Assembly (NCBI RefSeq): GCF_020622265.1 | Contig: NZ_JACNMQ010000001.1 | Coordinates: forward strand, 930,001-994,000 | From: Halomonas sp. M20 | GTDB lineage: Bacteria > Pseudomonadota > Gammaproteobacteria > Pseudomonadales > Halomonadaceae | DNA: 64,000 bases | Reading direction: 5' to 3' | Shown here: piece by piece, positions 8,636 through 18,745 of the stretch | Position numbering within the stretch: the stretch's first letter is position 1 | Layout of the letters: each line of letters begins with the position of its first letter | Translations under genes and position numbers: made by a program | Notes under the pieces: generated by a model | The model's input: the letters and a program-made list of their open reading frames with translations, nothing else | The model's database searches: none | Told to the model about the DNA's origin: nothing

Positions 8636-9745
8636 ATGTCTGAACCCTTCGTCCTGTTCAATGAGCTAACGACTCGCGATGGCGGCGTTGTTGCCGTCGC
8701 CACCCTCAATGCTCCCAAGGCACTCAATGCGCTGTCCCTGGAAATGATCGAGCAGCTGACCGCCAAGCTCGATGCCTGGGCCGAGGACGACCGGATCAAG
8801 GTCGTATGGCTCGAAGGCGCCGGCGACAAGGCGCTATGCGCCGGTGGCGATGTGGTGGCGCTGTATCGCGCCATGACCGAGGCGGAGCATGTGGATGAGG
8901 CAGGCGCCTTCGCCGAGAGCTACTTCACCGCGGAATATCGACTCGACTACAAGATCCATGCCTATCCCAAGCCGCTGGTCGTGTGGGGCAACGGCATCGT
9001 CATGGGCGGTGGCCTGGGCCTGATGGCGGGTGGTGGTCAGCGGGTAGCCACCGAGTCCACCCGCATCGCCATGCCGGAAATCACCATCGGGTTGTACCCG
9101 GATATCGGCGCCAGCTGGTTCTTGAACCGTATGCCCCCCGGCGTAGGCGCCTATCTGGGCCTGACTGGCGCGCAACTCAACGCCCGGGACGCCCTCGATC
9201 TGGGGCTGGCGGATCGCCTGATACCGCATGCCCGGCGCCAGGACGTGCTCGATGCTCTGGTGGATGCGGATCTCGGCGCACCGGAAACCGGCCTGCGCAA
9301 CGTACTGCGCGATTTCGAAGCCCGGGGTGAAGCGCCTCAAGCCCAGGTGACGCCTCGTCTCGACAAGATTCAATCCCTGGTCGATGCCGCGACGGTCAAT
9401 GAAGCGGTCACGCGTATTCTCGACGATGCCACGGACGACGAATGGCTGGCGGCCAACCGTCAGCGCCTGGCTGTGGGGTGTCCGATGAGCGCGCATCTGG
9501 TCTGGCGCATGCTGGCGCGTCATCGCCATGCCAGTTTGGCGGACGCTTTCCGTGACGAACTCAACCTGTCGGTGCAGTGCTGTCGCCATGGGGAGCTCGC
9601 CGAGGGAGTGCGGGCCTTACTGGTCGACAAGGACAAGAATCCACGATGGTCCCATGCGGATGTGGCCAGTGTGCCGGAACGTGACATCGAAGATTTCTTG
9701 AGCCCGCTGTGGTCGTCGCAAACGCATCCGTTGCGGGATATCTGA
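8636..9745 (+). CDS. 3-hydroxyisobutyryl-CoA hydrolase (crotonase family)
   Basis: A crotonase-fold protein of about 369 residues, longer than typical enoyl-CoA hydratases (about 260) and matching the hydrolase subfamily. ALCAGGDVVALY near residue 65, NGIVMGGGLGLMAGG near 120 and MPEITIGLYPDIGASWFL near 145 are the HIBCH-type active-site segments. It would release free 3-hydroxyisobutyrate from its CoA ester for the next enzyme in the operon. ATG at 8636 is preferred (AAGGA at 8621-8625); a TTG at 8630 is also in frame. A distant enoyl-CoA hydratase activity is the alternative. Confidence 0.88.
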   Translation: MSEPFVLFNELTTRDGGVVAVATLNAPKALNALSLEMIEQLTAKLDAWAEDDRIKVVWLEGAGDKALCAGGDVVALYRAMTEAEHVDEAGAFAESYFTAEYRLDYKIHAYPKPLVVWGNGIVMGGGLGLMAGGGQRVATESTRIAMPEITIGLYPDIGASWFLNRMPPGVGAYLGLTGAQLNARDALDLGLADRLIPHARRQDVLDALVDADLGAPETGLRNVLRDFEARGEAPQAQVTPRLDKIQSLVDAATVNEAVTRILDDATDDEWLAANRQRLAVGCPMSAHLVWRMLARHRHASLADAFRDELNLSVQCCRHGELAEGVRALLVDKDKNPRWSHADVASVPERDIEDFLSPLWSSQTHPLRDI

Positions 9746-9800
9746 GCCCCGTTCAACGCCAACAACACTGATGTCGCAAGATTGTCACAAGGAGATCGCC

Positions 9801-10703
9801 ATGCAAATCGCCTTTATCGGTTTGGGCAACATGGGCACGCCCATGGCCATCAATCTGGTCAACGCCGGCCACGAGGTCGTGGTTTTTGATCTAGTCGAGT
9901 CTGCCATCCAGACGCTGAAAACTGCCGGCGCGAAAAGTGGCGCTTCCGCGGCGGAAGCGGCTCGCGGTGCCGAGGTGATTGTGTCGATGCTGCCCGCCGG
10001 TGCTCATGTGAAAGGGCTTTATCTCGGTCAGCAGGATCAGCCGGGATTGCTCGATGCACTTGACGGAAAACCCTTGATCGTCGATGCCTCGACCATCGCT
10101 CCAGAGGATGCTCGCCTGGTCGCCGAGGCAGCTCGCGAACGTGGTCTGAGTTATCTCGATGCGCCGGTCTCCGGGGGCGTGGGTGGCGCCAAGGCGGGCA
10201 CCTTGACCTTCATCGTCGGGGGACACGAGGCCGGTTTCGAGCAGGCCAAGCCGGTACTCGAGGCGATGGGCAAGAATGTCTTTCATGCTGGTGGGAGTGG
10301 CGCGGGGCAAGTGGCCAAAATCTGCAACAACATGCTGCTGAGTATTCTCATGAGCGGCACCGCCGAGGCCCTGTCACTGGGCGTTAAAAACGGTCTCGAT
10401 CCGGCGGTACTGTCTGAGATCATGAAGCAGAGTTCCGGCGGCAATTGGGCGCTCAACGTGTATAACCCCTGGCCCGATGTGATGGAGAATGCGCCGGCCT
10501 CCAACGACTATCAGGGCGGCTTTCTGGTCGACTTGATGACCAAGGATCTGGGCCTTGCCTGGCAAATGGCCCTGGAATCCAAGGCAGCGGTACCCATGGG
10601 GTCCCAGGCGCGCAACCTGTACGTGCAGCATGCCGCCCAAGGCAATGGTCGGCTCGATTTCTCCAGCATTCAGCGTTTCTATCGCGCCGGCGAGGAGTCG
10701 TGA
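9801..10703 (+). CDS. mmsB: 3-hydroxyisobutyrate dehydrogenase
   Basis: An NAD-dependent beta-hydroxyacid dehydrogenase of 300 residues. The Rossmann motif FIGLGNMGTPMA is at residues 5-16, the substrate motif DAPVSGGVGGAKAGTLTFI near 120, and GAGQVAKICNNMLL with the catalytic Lys near 170. It oxidises 3-hydroxyisobutyrate to methylmalonate semialdehyde in valine catabolism. The ATG at 9801 has AAGGAG upstream, so the upstream in-frame ATG at 9771 is not used. It follows the hydrolase gene by 55 bp; the semialdehyde dehydrogenase (mmsA) is not in this window. Confidence 0.93.
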   Translation: MQIAFIGLGNMGTPMAINLVNAGHEVVVFDLVESAIQTLKTAGAKSGASAAEAARGAEVIVSMLPAGAHVKGLYLGQQDQPGLLDALDGKPLIVDASTIAPEDARLVAEAARERGLSYLDAPVSGGVGGAKAGTLTFIVGGHEAGFEQAKPVLEAMGKNVFHAGGSGAGQVAKICNNMLLSILMSGTAEALSLGVKNGLDPAVLSEIMKQSSGGNWALNVYNPWPDVMENAPASNDYQGGFLVDLMTKDLGLAWQMALESKAAVPMGSQARNLYVQHAAQGNGRLDFSSIQRFYRAGEES

Positions 10704-10722
10704 GACAAGGAGCAAGAAGACG

Positions 10723-11112
10723 ATGAAACCACTGAGCAAGCGTGTTGCCGAGCTGGTCGCCGAGGCGGAAACCGAGATCGAAACCCTGACCGCCGAAGAA
10801 GCTCTGGCCCTGCATGATCAGCCCGGGGTGACCTTTGTCGATATTCGGGATATACGGGAACTAGATAAAGAAGGGCGGGTGCCCGGCGCGGTACATGCCC
10901 CACGCGGCATGCTCGAGTTCTGGATCGATCCGGAGTCGCCCTATCATCGCGAGGTTTTCGCCCGAGACGATCGCTACGTGCTGTTCTGTGCCAAGGGTCA
11001 GCGCTCGGCCCTGGCGACTCAGCAGTTGCAGCGCATGGGCTTTGGGCCGATCTGTCATGTGGGGGGTGGGTTCACGGCCTGGCGCGAAGCCGAGGGTCCC
11101 ATCGAAAAGTGA
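10723..11112 (+). CDS. Rhodanese-like sulfurtransferase domain protein
   Basis: A single-domain rhodanese of 129 residues: VTFVDIRDIRELDKEGRVPGA, then the active-site loop LFCAKGQRSALA with the nucleophilic Cys, then HVGGGFTAW. These proteins carry persulfide sulfur on the Cys; the physiological acceptor is unknown. It sits 19 bp after mmsB with AAGGAG near the start, so it is probably part of the valine operon. A direct role in valine breakdown is not evident. Confidence 0.85.
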   Translation: MKPLSKRVAELVAEAETEIETLTAEEALALHDQPGVTFVDIRDIRELDKEGRVPGAVHAPRGMLEFWIDPESPYHREVFARDDRYVLFCAKGQRSALATQQLQRMGFGPICHVGGGFTAWREAEGPIEK

Positions 11113-11206
11113 ACCCTTGAGTCTGGAAAAGACTGAGATCGGTTGGGATAAAGCCTCGCGCCGGGCAAAATGGCGGCTTTGTATGTCTGCATTTTAGAGA
11201 GTATGC

Positions 11207-12586
11207 ATGCGTTCTTCCGCTCAGCCCGGTGATTCTTCCTCTTCGATAGCGTCTACCAATCCGCTTTTGACGGGGCCGATCGCTTCCACCTTGGTAAAGA
11301 AATCGCTACCGGTAGTAGCGGGCTCGATTGCGATGATGCTGTTCAACCTGGTGGATGCCTGGTTCATTGCGCGACTGGGTACCCAGCCCCTGGCAGCGGT
11401 TTCCTTTACCTTTCCGGTCTCCTTTGCCGCCATCAGTCTGGCGATCGGCATGGCCATTGGCACGTCGGCGGTGGTGGCCAGACGCCTGGGCCGTGGCGAG
11501 GTGGAAACCGTACGCCGACGCGCCACGGATGCTTTCCTGATGGCGCTGCTGGTGGGCGTGGTGGTGACATTGGCGGGCCGGGCGAGTGTCGTGCCGCTGT
11601 TCACGGCTCTGGGCGCCGATCAGGCCTTGATGCCTTATATTCGTGACTACATGAACGTCTGGTACCTGGGCGCGGCGTTCGTCATCGCGCCCCGGGTGCT
11701 GAGTAGCGTATTGCGAGCTCAGGGCAATACGCTGGTGCCGGGCATGATGATGGGCGGTGCGGCACTGCTCAACGCGCTGCTCGACCCTGTGTTGATTTTC
11801 GGGCTGGGGCCGGTACCGGCACTTGGGGTGAGTGGCGCGGCCCTGGCCACGGTCATCAGTTGGGCCGCCATGACCCTGGCGCTGTTCGCCCAGCACGACT
11901 TGCGCAGGATGATGGACTTTGGCGGCTTCAAGCTCGCTGCGCTGATCGAGTCCTGGCGGGAATTGGGCAAGATCGCACTGCCGGCGGCCATCACCAGCGT
12001 CTTTACCCCTATCGCCATGGCGCTGGTGACCCGCATCGTTGCGGATTACGGCCATGCGGCGGTAGCGGCCTTCGGGGTCGGCACTCGCATCGACGCCATC
12101 GCCCAGATTGCCGTGCTGTCGCTATCGATGACGCTATCGCCATTTGTCAGCCAGAACCATGGCGCCGATCAGCCCGAACGGGTCAAGCAGGCGATTTTAG
12201 GCTGTTTCGTTTTCGTGCTCGTCTGGCAGCTCATTATATGGGGCGTGCTGCAGTTGCTGGCGCCTTGGCTGACCAGCAGCTATGCGCAGAACCCCGAGGT
12301 GGGTGACGTGCTGCGGTTGTTCTTATGGTGGGTGCCGTTAGGCCTGGGCGCACAGGGCGTGGTAATCCTGGCCAACTCGTCCTTCAATGCGCTGCATCAG
12401 CCTCGACGCGCCCTGGAGCTTTCGGTGGTGCGCCTGTTCGTGCTCTTCGTACCCCTGGCCTGGCTCGGAGGCTACTTGCAGGGTCCGCTAGGCATCTTTT
12501 TCGGCATGATGTTCGCCAATCTGATCATGGCGGTGATCTCCTGGCATCAGATGCGGAGCACGCTGCGCCGGCGGCTGAAGGTGTGA
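11207..12586 (+). CDS. MATE-family efflux transporter
   Basis: A 459-residue inner-membrane antiporter of the multidrug and toxic compound extrusion family, with about 12 hydrophobic segments arranged as two repeats. Recognisable pieces include IAMMLFNLVDAWFIARLG near residue 42, GTSAVVARRLGRG near 85 and the second-half equivalent GTRIDAIAQIAVLSLSM near 292. A Ser-rich tail of about 18 residues precedes the first helix. Drug or Na+/H+-coupled substrate specificity cannot be assigned. It lies 94 bp after the rhodanese gene with no visible terminator between. Confidence 0.88.
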   Translation: MRSSAQPGDSSSSIASTNPLLTGPIASTLVKKSLPVVAGSIAMMLFNLVDAWFIARLGTQPLAAVSFTFPVSFAAISLAIGMAIGTSAVVARRLGRGEVETVRRRATDAFLMALLVGVVVTLAGRASVVPLFTALGADQALMPYIRDYMNVWYLGAAFVIAPRVLSSVLRAQGNTLVPGMMMGGAALLNALLDPVLIFGLGPVPALGVSGAALATVISWAAMTLALFAQHDLRRMMDFGGFKLAALIESWRELGKIALPAAITSVFTPIAMALVTRIVADYGHAAVAAFGVGTRIDAIAQIAVLSLSMTLSPFVSQNHGADQPERVKQAILGCFVFVLVWQLIIWGVLQLLAPWLTSSYAQNPEVGDVLRLFLWWVPLGLGAQGVVILANSSFNALHQPRRALELSVVRLFVLFVPLAWLGGYLQGPLGIFFGMMFANLIMAVISWHQMRSTLRRRLKV

Positions 12587-12590
12587 GCCG

Positions 12591-13424
12591 TTAGCGAGGG
12601 CTGAACCGCCGCTGCAATCCCGTCTCCGCGATCATGCGGGTCGAAATTTCCTCGATGGAAAAGCGTGTCGTGTCGATGAAGGGCACATGATAGCGCCGGT
12701 ACAGCGCCTCCGCCTGCTGTACCTCCTGCAGGCACTGATCGATGGAGCAGTAGCGGCTATTGGGCCGGCGCTCGCTGCGAATGGCCGATAACCTCCGGGA
12801 GTTGATGGTAAGTCCGAATAGCTTGTGACGATGGGGCGCCAGCGCCTTGGGCATCTTGAGAGTGCCATCCTCATCGAGATCGTCATCGGTAAGCGGGTAG
12901 TTTGCGGCACGGATGCCGAACTGCAGTGCCAGGTAAAGCGAGGTAGGCGTCTTGCCGCAGCGAGAAACCCCCACAAGGATGATATCCGCCTTGTCATACT
13001 GATGTACCCGGGCGCCGTCGTCGTTGTCCAGGGCAAAATGCACCGAGTCGATGCGATGCATGTAGACTTCGTCCTTGCCGATGGCGTGGGTACGGCCCAC
13101 GGAGTAGGAGGAGTGGGTATGCAACTCCTCTTCCAGGGGAGCGAGGAAGGTAGTGAAGATATCCACCTTGAAGCCTTGCGCCTGGGAGATCACTTCGCGA
13201 ATCGACTCATCGACGATGGTATCGATGATGATCGGTTTCTCGCCGTCCCGAGCAGCAGTAGCTTCGATTACCGTGGCCAGGTTATGCGCCTTCTCCGTCG
13301 AATCGATATAGGGTTTGGTCACCATGGTGATCTCGACGTTCTCGAACTGGGCCAGCAGGCTGCGGCCCAGGGTTTCGGCGGTGATGCCGGTTCCATCGGA
13401 GATAAAGAAGGCGGTGCGCGGCAT
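12591..13424 (-). CDS. ppsR: PEP synthetase regulatory protein (bifunctional kinase/pyrophosphorylase)
   Basis: A DUF299-family protein of 277 residues that inactivates PEP synthase by ADP-dependent phosphorylation of a Thr and reactivates it by phosphate-dependent dephosphorylation. The N-terminus [15 protein letters not shown] and the P-loop-like [15 protein letters not shown] near residue 150 are diagnostic. It is divergent from ppsA, its target, with a 333-bp gap. AAGAGGA upstream supports the ATG at 13424. It ends 4 bp from the convergent MATE gene. Confidence 0.95.
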   Translation of the reverse strand: MPRTAFFISDGTGITAETLGRSLLAQFENVEITMVTKPYIDSTEKAHNLATVIEATAARDGEKPIIIDTIVDESIREVISQAQGFKVDIFTTFLAPLEEELHTHSSYSVGRTHAIGKDEVYMHRIDSVHFALDNDDGARVHQYDKADIILVGVSRCGKTPTSLYLALQFGIRAANYPLTDDDLDEDGTLKMPKALAPHRHKLFGLTINSRRLSAIRSERRPNSRYCSIDQCLQEVQQAEALYRRYHVPFIDTTRFSIEEISTRMIAETGLQRRFSPR

Positions 13425-13680
13425 GGCGTATCCTCTTGACGATGCTGGATGATATGCAATGTATTGTCCCGGTTCGCCACCAACGCCACAATCGCTTTCC
13501 CTGACTCTCGAGGATTTTCTCGTCGTTTTGCTAGCAAGTGACTACAGGAAAACCGGCAAAGGAGGCGAGTGTTGTAAAAATACTCCAGTGACTTCTCTAT
13601 TAGACTAATGGTGAATAGTACTTCCGATTTGCTAGGGTACGCAGCATCTAGAAAAGCGTGTGTTGCTATATGTAAATTTA

Positions 13681-13710
13681 TGTATCAATATAGTGATTAG
13701 CGATGATACA
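13681..13710. promoter_or_regulatory. Inverted repeat in the ppsR-ppsA promoter region
   Basis: TGTATCA (13681-13687) and TGATACA (13704-13710) are perfect inverted 7-mers 16 bp apart, in a locally AT-rich stretch, 47 bp upstream of the ppsA start. This could be an operator. The rest of the 333-bp gap shows AT-rich promoter-like sequence from 13590 to 13700 and no gene. Confidence 0.35.
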
Positions 13711-13757
13711 GCCAGCAGCGCAGGCGTTATCCTTTGCATAACGACCTAGGGGGTCTC

Positions 13758-16130
13758 TTGGAACAATATATCGAATGGTTCGATCGTCTCGGCATGAACG
13801 ATGTCGAGCGGGTAGGGGGCAAGAACGCCTCGCTGGGCGAAATGATCTCCAATCTAGCGGATGCGGGGGTCACTGTGCCCGGGGGCTTCGCCACCACTGC
13901 TTTTGCCTACCGCGAGTTCCTGGCCCACGAAGGTCTCAACGAGCGTATAAACGACGCTTTGAATCGTCTTGACGTGGATGACGTCAAGGAATTGGCCCGG
14001 GTTGGTGCAGAAATTCGCCAGTGGGTCATCGATACGCCGCTGCCGCCGGCTTTCGAGAAGGCCTTGCAGGAGAGCTATCGCGAACTCGAATCTCGTCACG
14101 AAAATCTCAAGGTGGCGGTTCGCTCCTCGGCGACAGCAGAAGACTTGCCGGATGCCTCCTTTGCCGGCCAGCAGGAGACCTTCCTCAACATCGAAGGCTT
14201 CGATAACGTCAAGCGCGCCGTGCATGAAGTGTTTGCCTCGCTGTTCAACGATCGTGCGATCTCCTATCGCGTGCATCAAGGCTTCGATCATGCGCTGGTC
14301 GCGCTGTCCGCGGGCATCCAGAAGATGGTGCGTTCCGAAACGGGCGCTGCCGGCGTCATGTTCACCCTGGATACCGAGTCCGGTTATCGCGACGCGGTGT
14401 TCGTGACTGGCTCCTGGGGGTTGGGTGAAACCGTGGTTCAGGGGGCAGTCAACCCGGACGAGTTCTACGTGCACAAGTCGACTCTTGCGGCGGGGCGCCC
14501 TGCCGTACTGCGTCGCACCCTCGGTTCCAAGCTGATCAAGATGACCTACACCGACGAGGCCTCCGCCGGACGTTCGGTGCAGACCATCGATGTACCGGCG
14601 GCGGATCGGATGCGCTTTTGTCTCGACGACGACGACGTCATGGCCCTGGCACGTCAGGCGATGACCATCGAGCAGCACTATGGCCGCCCCATGGATATCG
14701 AATGGGCCCGGGATGGTGATGACGGCAAGCTCTACATCGTTCAGGCGCGTCCTGAAACCGTGGTCTCCAATCAAGAAGGCGGCAAGCTCGAGCGTTTCCA
14801 GCTCAAGGAAAAAGGCCGCTTGGTGGTATCCGGCCGCGCCATCGGTCAGCGCATCGGGCGAGGCGTGGTCAAGATCATCGAGACCCCGGAGCAGATGGAC
14901 AAGGTCAACCCCGGCGACATTCTGGTCACGGATATGACCGACCCGGACTGGGAGCCGGTGATGAAGCGTGCCTCCGCCATCGTTACCAATCGTGGCGGAC
15001 GTACCTGTCATGCGGCGATCATCGCCCGGGAACTGGGCATTGCAGCAGTGGTGGGCTGTGGTGACGCGACTCGCGTACTCACCGACGGCCAGGAGGTGAC
15101 GGTCTCCTGCGCCGAGGGTGACACCGGCCATGTCTACGAAGGTCTGCTCGACTTCGACTGCAAGACGTCGAGTGTCGATGCGATGCCGGATATTCCCTTC
15201 AAGATCATGATGAACGTGGGTAACCCGGATCGTGCCTTCAATTTCGCCTCGCTGCCGAACGCCGGTGTAGGGCTGGCGCGGTTGGAGTTCATCATCAACC
15301 GCATGATCGGGGTGCATCCCAAGGCATTGCTGGACTACGCCACGCTACCCACGGATCTGCAGCAGGTCATCGATGCGCGTACCGCCGGTTACAACGACCC
15401 GGTGAGCTTCTATGTCGACAAGCTGGTAGAGGGTATTTCGACCCTGGCGGCGGCGTTCTATCCCAAGCGGGTCATCGTGCGCATGTCGGATTTCAAGTCC
15501 AACGAGTACGAGAACCTAATCGGCGGCAAGCTCTACGAGCCCGGGGAAGAGAACCCGATGCTGGGCTTCCGCGGTGCCTCGCGCTACATCTCCGAGTCCT
15601 TCCGCCCGTGTTTCGAGCTGGAGTGCCAGGCGATCAAGCGGGTGCGTGATGAGATGGGGCTGGATAACGTCGAGATCATGATTCCCTTCGTGCGTACCAC
15701 GGACGAGGCACGGGAGGTCGTCGAGCTGCTCGATACCGCCGGTCTCAAGCGTGGCGAGCGTGGTTTGAAGGTCATCATGATGTGCGAGCTGCCGGCCAAT
15801 GCGCTACTGGCGGAGGAGTTCCTCGAGCACTTCGACGGCTTCTCCATCGGCTCCAACGACCTGACCCAGCTGACCCTGGGACTCGACCGGGACTCCGGCA
15901 TCGTTGCCCACCTGTTCGATGAGCGTAACCCGGCGGTCAAAAAGCTGCTGGCCATGGCCATCGCCGCCTGTAAGAAGCAGGGCAAGTACGTGGGCATCTG
16001 CGGTCAGGGCCCTTCGGACTACCCCGAGCTTGCCAAGTGGTTGATGGAGCAAGGCATCGATTCGGTGTCGTTGAACCCGGATGCGGTGCTCGAGACCTGG
16101 TTTATGCTGGCAGGTGAGACCATGGAGTGA
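13758..16130 (+). CDS. ppsA: Phosphoenolpyruvate synthase
   Basis: Makes PEP from pyruvate and ATP for gluconeogenesis. The N-terminal ATP-grasp domain contains [12 protein letters not shown] and [20 protein letters not shown]. The swivelling domain has [10 protein letters not shown] with the phosphocarrier His418, and the PEP-binding barrel ends with the catalytic Cys748 in GICGQGPSD. The preferred start is TTG at 13758, giving 790 residues beginning MEQYIEWF; this places the key residues as in E. coli PpsA and has AGGGGG just upstream. A TTG at 13734 is an alternative. Regulation by the adjacent ppsR product is expected. Confidence 0.95.
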   Translation: MEQYIEWFDRLGMNDVERVGGKNASLGEMISNLADAGVTVPGGFATTAFAYREFLAHEGLNERINDALNRLDVDDVKELARVGAEIRQWVIDTPLPPAFEKALQESYRELESRHENLKVAVRSSATAEDLPDASFAGQQETFLNIEGFDNVKRAVHEVFASLFNDRAISYRVHQGFDHALVALSAGIQKMVRSETGAAGVMFTLDTESGYRDAVFVTGSWGLGETVVQGAVNPDEFYVHKSTLAAGRPAVLRRTLGSKLIKMTYTDEASAGRSVQTIDVPAADRMRFCLDDDDVMALARQAMTIEQHYGRPMDIEWARDGDDGKLYIVQARPETVVSNQEGGKLERFQLKEKGRLVVSGRAIGQRIGRGVVKIIETPEQMDKVNPGDILVTDMTDPDWEPVMKRASAIVTNRGGRTCHAAIIARELGIAAVVGCGDATRVLTDGQEVTVSCAEGDTGHVYEGLLDFDCKTSSVDAMPDIPFKIMMNVGNPDRAFNFASLPNAGVGLARLEFIINRMIGVHPKALLDYATLPTDLQQVIDARTAGYNDPVSFYVDKLVEGISTLAAAFYPKRVIVRMSDFKSNEYENLIGGKLYEPGEENPMLGFRGASRYISESFRPCFELECQAIKRVRDEMGLDNVEIMIPFVRTTDEAREVVELLDTAGLKRGERGLKVIMMCELPANALLAEEFLEHFDGFSIGSNDLTQLTLGLDRDSGIVAHLFDERNPAVKKLLAMAIAACKKQGKYVGICGQGPSDYPELAKWLMEQGIDSVSLNPDAVLETWFMLAGETME

Positions 16131-16153
16131 TAGCACCTCATAGCTAGATACAA

Positions 16154-16186
16154 AGCCCGGCAAGGTGGTACCTGCCGGGCTTTTTT
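16154..16186 (+). terminator. Intrinsic terminator of ppsA
   Basis: AGCCCGGCA pairs with TGCCGGGCT across a 10-base loop, followed directly by six T residues. It is a strong rho-independent terminator. Confidence 0.92.
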
Positions 16187-16197
16187 CGTTGATGCTG

Positions 16198-18030
16198 CTA
16201 TGAGCGCAACCAATTACGCAGCTTTAACAGCAACAGTTCTCCATCGCTGAGCGTCGCTCGCTCGTTCAGTACCTCGGCGAGCAGACCGGGTCGGTCGGTG
16301 ATGATGTTGTCGACTCCCAGGTCGATCAGTCGTGACATCTCAGACTGCCCATTCACCGTCCAGGTGTGCAATTGATATTCGTGACGCTGCGCCGTTCTAA
16401 TGGAGGCCAGCGTTACGCGATTATGGCGTAAGCCAAGGGCATCGAACAAACCTCTATCCATGCCGCCGCGCACGACGAATTGGGCGAAAAGCGCCGTACG
16501 CAATTGCGGAGCAAGTTGCTTGATCTCGGCAAGCGCGACGGGTGACAGGGAAGCCAGAATCACATCGTCATCGGGAACCACCGATAGCTTGTCGATCACG
16601 GCGGTGGCAAGCGCCTTTTCACCCCCTCGAACGGGCTTGAGTTCTACATAAAGCTTGATGCGGCCTCTAGCCAGATTAATGACTTCATCAAGGGTGGGAA
16701 TCCGCGTATCGACAAATACATCCCCGAACCAGCTGCCGACATCAACCAGTTGTGCTTCTTCCAGGGTCATCTCGGACAGCGGGCGATTGAGGGCTGTCAG
16801 ACGACGAAGGTTGTTATCATGAGAAACCACGACTTCGTTGTCTTGCGTCAGGCGCACATCGAACTCGATGTAATCGGCCCCGTCTTCGATGGCCTGCTCG
16901 AACGCCGCCAGGGTATTTTCCGGCGCCTTGAATGAGTTACCACGATGAGCAGTAATAGCGACACGATCACGAATCTCGAAGCTCGTGAGCGCCGCGGCTG
17001 CCTGGCTTAACGCCAAGACTAAAATGAAGGCTTCCGCGCCCCAGGCCACCCAGGCGGGATAGCTGCCTTCGGGCGGTGCTTGAGGCTTGAGCTGTTGCTG
17101 TGCCAAACGTAGATAAAGACAGGCAAGCAAGAGGCTATTGATCGCTACGCCGATAAAGGTAACCGCAAGGGTCAGCAGAACATAGAACGTCAGATAGGCA
17201 AGGGTTGCCGGAATCAATATCGCACTACGTTCAGGCAGCCAACCCAGCAATGGGGTGATCAAGGCATCGAACAGACTGGTAATGCCTATCGGCAAGGCAA
17301 CGATCATCAGCACCGGCAGCGCGATCGGCAGCGCCAAGCGTCGTTTGTTTCCTTTTGCCAGCTCGTGGCTACGGGCCAATGCCCGGCGCGTCGATACGCC
17401 TTCAAGGATCAATACCGGCAGGGCCAGAGCCCAGCGCAGATAAAGTCGTGCCGCGAACCACAGCCAAAGTAGAACGAAGGGCAGGCCACTGGCCAGGAAC
17501 AGCCACCACTCCCGTGGTTTGACCCGTAGTATGTAGTAGCTTTCCATGCCGCCGAGCAGCCATTGATAGAGAACGACGAGGATGATGAGAAAAGGCAGTG
17601 CAATCAGCAGATGAGTGGCGACCTGGATCAGCGTCAGTGTAGTGATGGCAAGAAAACGACGGGCGACATTCCATAGCGCTTCCAGGGCAGCACGATAGCG
17701 ACTGGCCCCCGTGCGCATCGCCACCAGCAACATGCCGGCCTGTTGCAGAAACAGGATCAGGAAGGTGGCTCCGATGGCGACCAGCAACCACAGCAAACCT
17801 GTCGGGGAAAGCGCGATGTCGAGCAACTGACCGTTGGTGAACACAGGGCGTCCGATACGCTTCAACAGCGCGGCCAGTGCGGTCGCGGAGGCAGGCAGCA
17901 GCAGGGTGGTTGCCAGAAGCGTGAAGAACAGGTGAAAGGCGAGCAGGGGTCGCCAATGTTCGCGTAACGAGGCGACCACCGCCTTCAGCAAGTGGCGCGG
18001 CGTCAGGGTAAGAGTATTTTGTTCAGACAT
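16198..18030 (-). CDS. Membrane-anchored glycerophosphodiester phosphodiesterase
   Basis: About 610 residues. The N-terminal half has six to eight hydrophobic helices (the glycerophosphodiesterase membrane domain). The C-terminal half, from about residue 365, is a GDPD TIM barrel with ITAHRGNSFKAPENTLAAFE and YIEFDVRLTQDNEVVVSHD, supplying the catalytic His pair and metal-binding Glu/Asp. It hydrolyses glycerophosphodiesters to glycerol-3-phosphate and an alcohol. I chose ATG at 18030; a TTG at 18066 lengthens the protein by 12 residues but has its GAGG only one base away. It is convergent with ppsA and shares the short gap with its terminator. Confidence 0.85.
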   Translation of the reverse strand: MSEQNTLTLTPRHLLKAVVASLREHWRPLLAFHLFFTLLATTLLLPASATALAALLKRIGRPVFTNGQLLDIALSPTGLLWLLVAIGATFLILFLQQAGMLLVAMRTGASRYRAALEALWNVARRFLAITTLTLIQVATHLLIALPFLIILVVLYQWLLGGMESYYILRVKPREWWLFLASGLPFVLLWLWFAARLYLRWALALPVLILEGVSTRRALARSHELAKGNKRRLALPIALPVLMIVALPIGITSLFDALITPLLGWLPERSAILIPATLAYLTFYVLLTLAVTFIGVAINSLLLACLYLRLAQQQLKPQAPPEGSYPAWVAWGAEAFILVLALSQAAAALTSFEIRDRVAITAHRGNSFKAPENTLAAFEQAIEDGADYIEFDVRLTQDNEVVVSHDNNLRRLTALNRPLSEMTLEEAQLVDVGSWFGDVFVDTRIPTLDEVINLARGRIKLYVELKPVRGGEKALATAVIDKLSVVPDDDVILASLSPVALAEIKQLAPQLRTALFAQFVVRGGMDRGLFDALGLRHNRVTLASIRTAQRHEYQLHTWTVNGQSEMSRLIDLGVDNIITDRPGLLAEVLNERATLSDGELLLLKLRNWLRS

Positions 18031-18116
18031 GGGAGCGAGCGTCTCATTCTGCGCTTGGCATGACAAACCTCACTCTTGCAAGGGCAGAGATTGAGACGCC
18101 TTCATTTTTTCTGGGA

Positions 18117-18605
18117 TCAGTCGTCTAGCGCCAAACGCTCTTGTGCAATTAGAACGCCATTGTTGTCCGCATACAGCCACTGCCCAGGGTGGATGGTAAC
18201 CCCGGCAAAGGTAACGGGAATATCGCGCTGCCCTTCGCCGCGCTTTTCACTACGCCGCGGGTGGGCGCTTAGCGCCTGTACGCCAAGTTCGATTTCCGCC
18301 AGTACTTCCACGTCCCGCACACAGCCGAACATGAGGATCCCGGCCCAGCCATTGGCAGCGGCCTTTTCAGCGAGCATGTCGCCCAGCATGGCACAGCGCA
18401 GCGAGCCGCCGGCGTCCACTACCAGTACTGCCCCTTCGCCGAGCTCGTTCACCGCTTCCTTGACCCGGGAATTATCTTCGAAACACTTGATGGTCTTCAC
18501 TGGGCCATAAAAGGCATCGATGGCACCGAAGTTGGCGAACAGAGGATCGAGCACCTGAACCTCTGGGTAAGCATCACAGATATCCGGCGTCACGATGGCA
18601 GGCAT
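18117..18605 (-). CDS. rraA: RraA-family protein (RNase E inhibitor / oxoacid aldolase fold)
   Basis: A 162-residue RraA protein with the usual core: [22 protein letters not shown] around residues 70-90, GCVRDVEVL, then the C-terminal [15 protein letters not shown]. coli RraA binds RNase E and alters mRNA decay; relatives with the same fold are 4-hydroxy-4-methyl-2-oxoglutarate aldolases. GxxxD-type metal residues and Arg of the aldolase site (RCAMLGD, GCVRD) are present, so either activity is possible. AAAGGA eight bases upstream supports the start. Confidence 0.88.
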   Translation of the reverse strand: MPAIVTPDICDAYPEVQVLDPLFANFGAIDAFYGPVKTIKCFEDNSRVKEAVNELGEGAVLVVDAGGSLRCAMLGDMLAEKAAANGWAGILMFGCVRDVEVLAEIELGVQALSAHPRRSEKRGEGQRDIPVTFAGVTIHPGQWLYADNNGVLIAQERLALDD

Positions 18606-18745
18606 GGCTGGTTTCCTTTGATCAAATCCGTGTGAACTTGTTGCTTATAGAATTTCAGGGGCTATTTCAGAGACTGCTTCAGGATCTATAACGCCGGGGC
18701 AGATGTGAATTGGCCCCGGCGCTGCACCGATTATGGGTATCGAGC

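Noticed and set aside
13854-15317. 487-codon open frame antisense to ppsA
   Set aside because: It lies wholly opposite a full-length PpsA with intact motifs; long antisense frames are common in GC-rich coding DNA. Its translation shows no family features.
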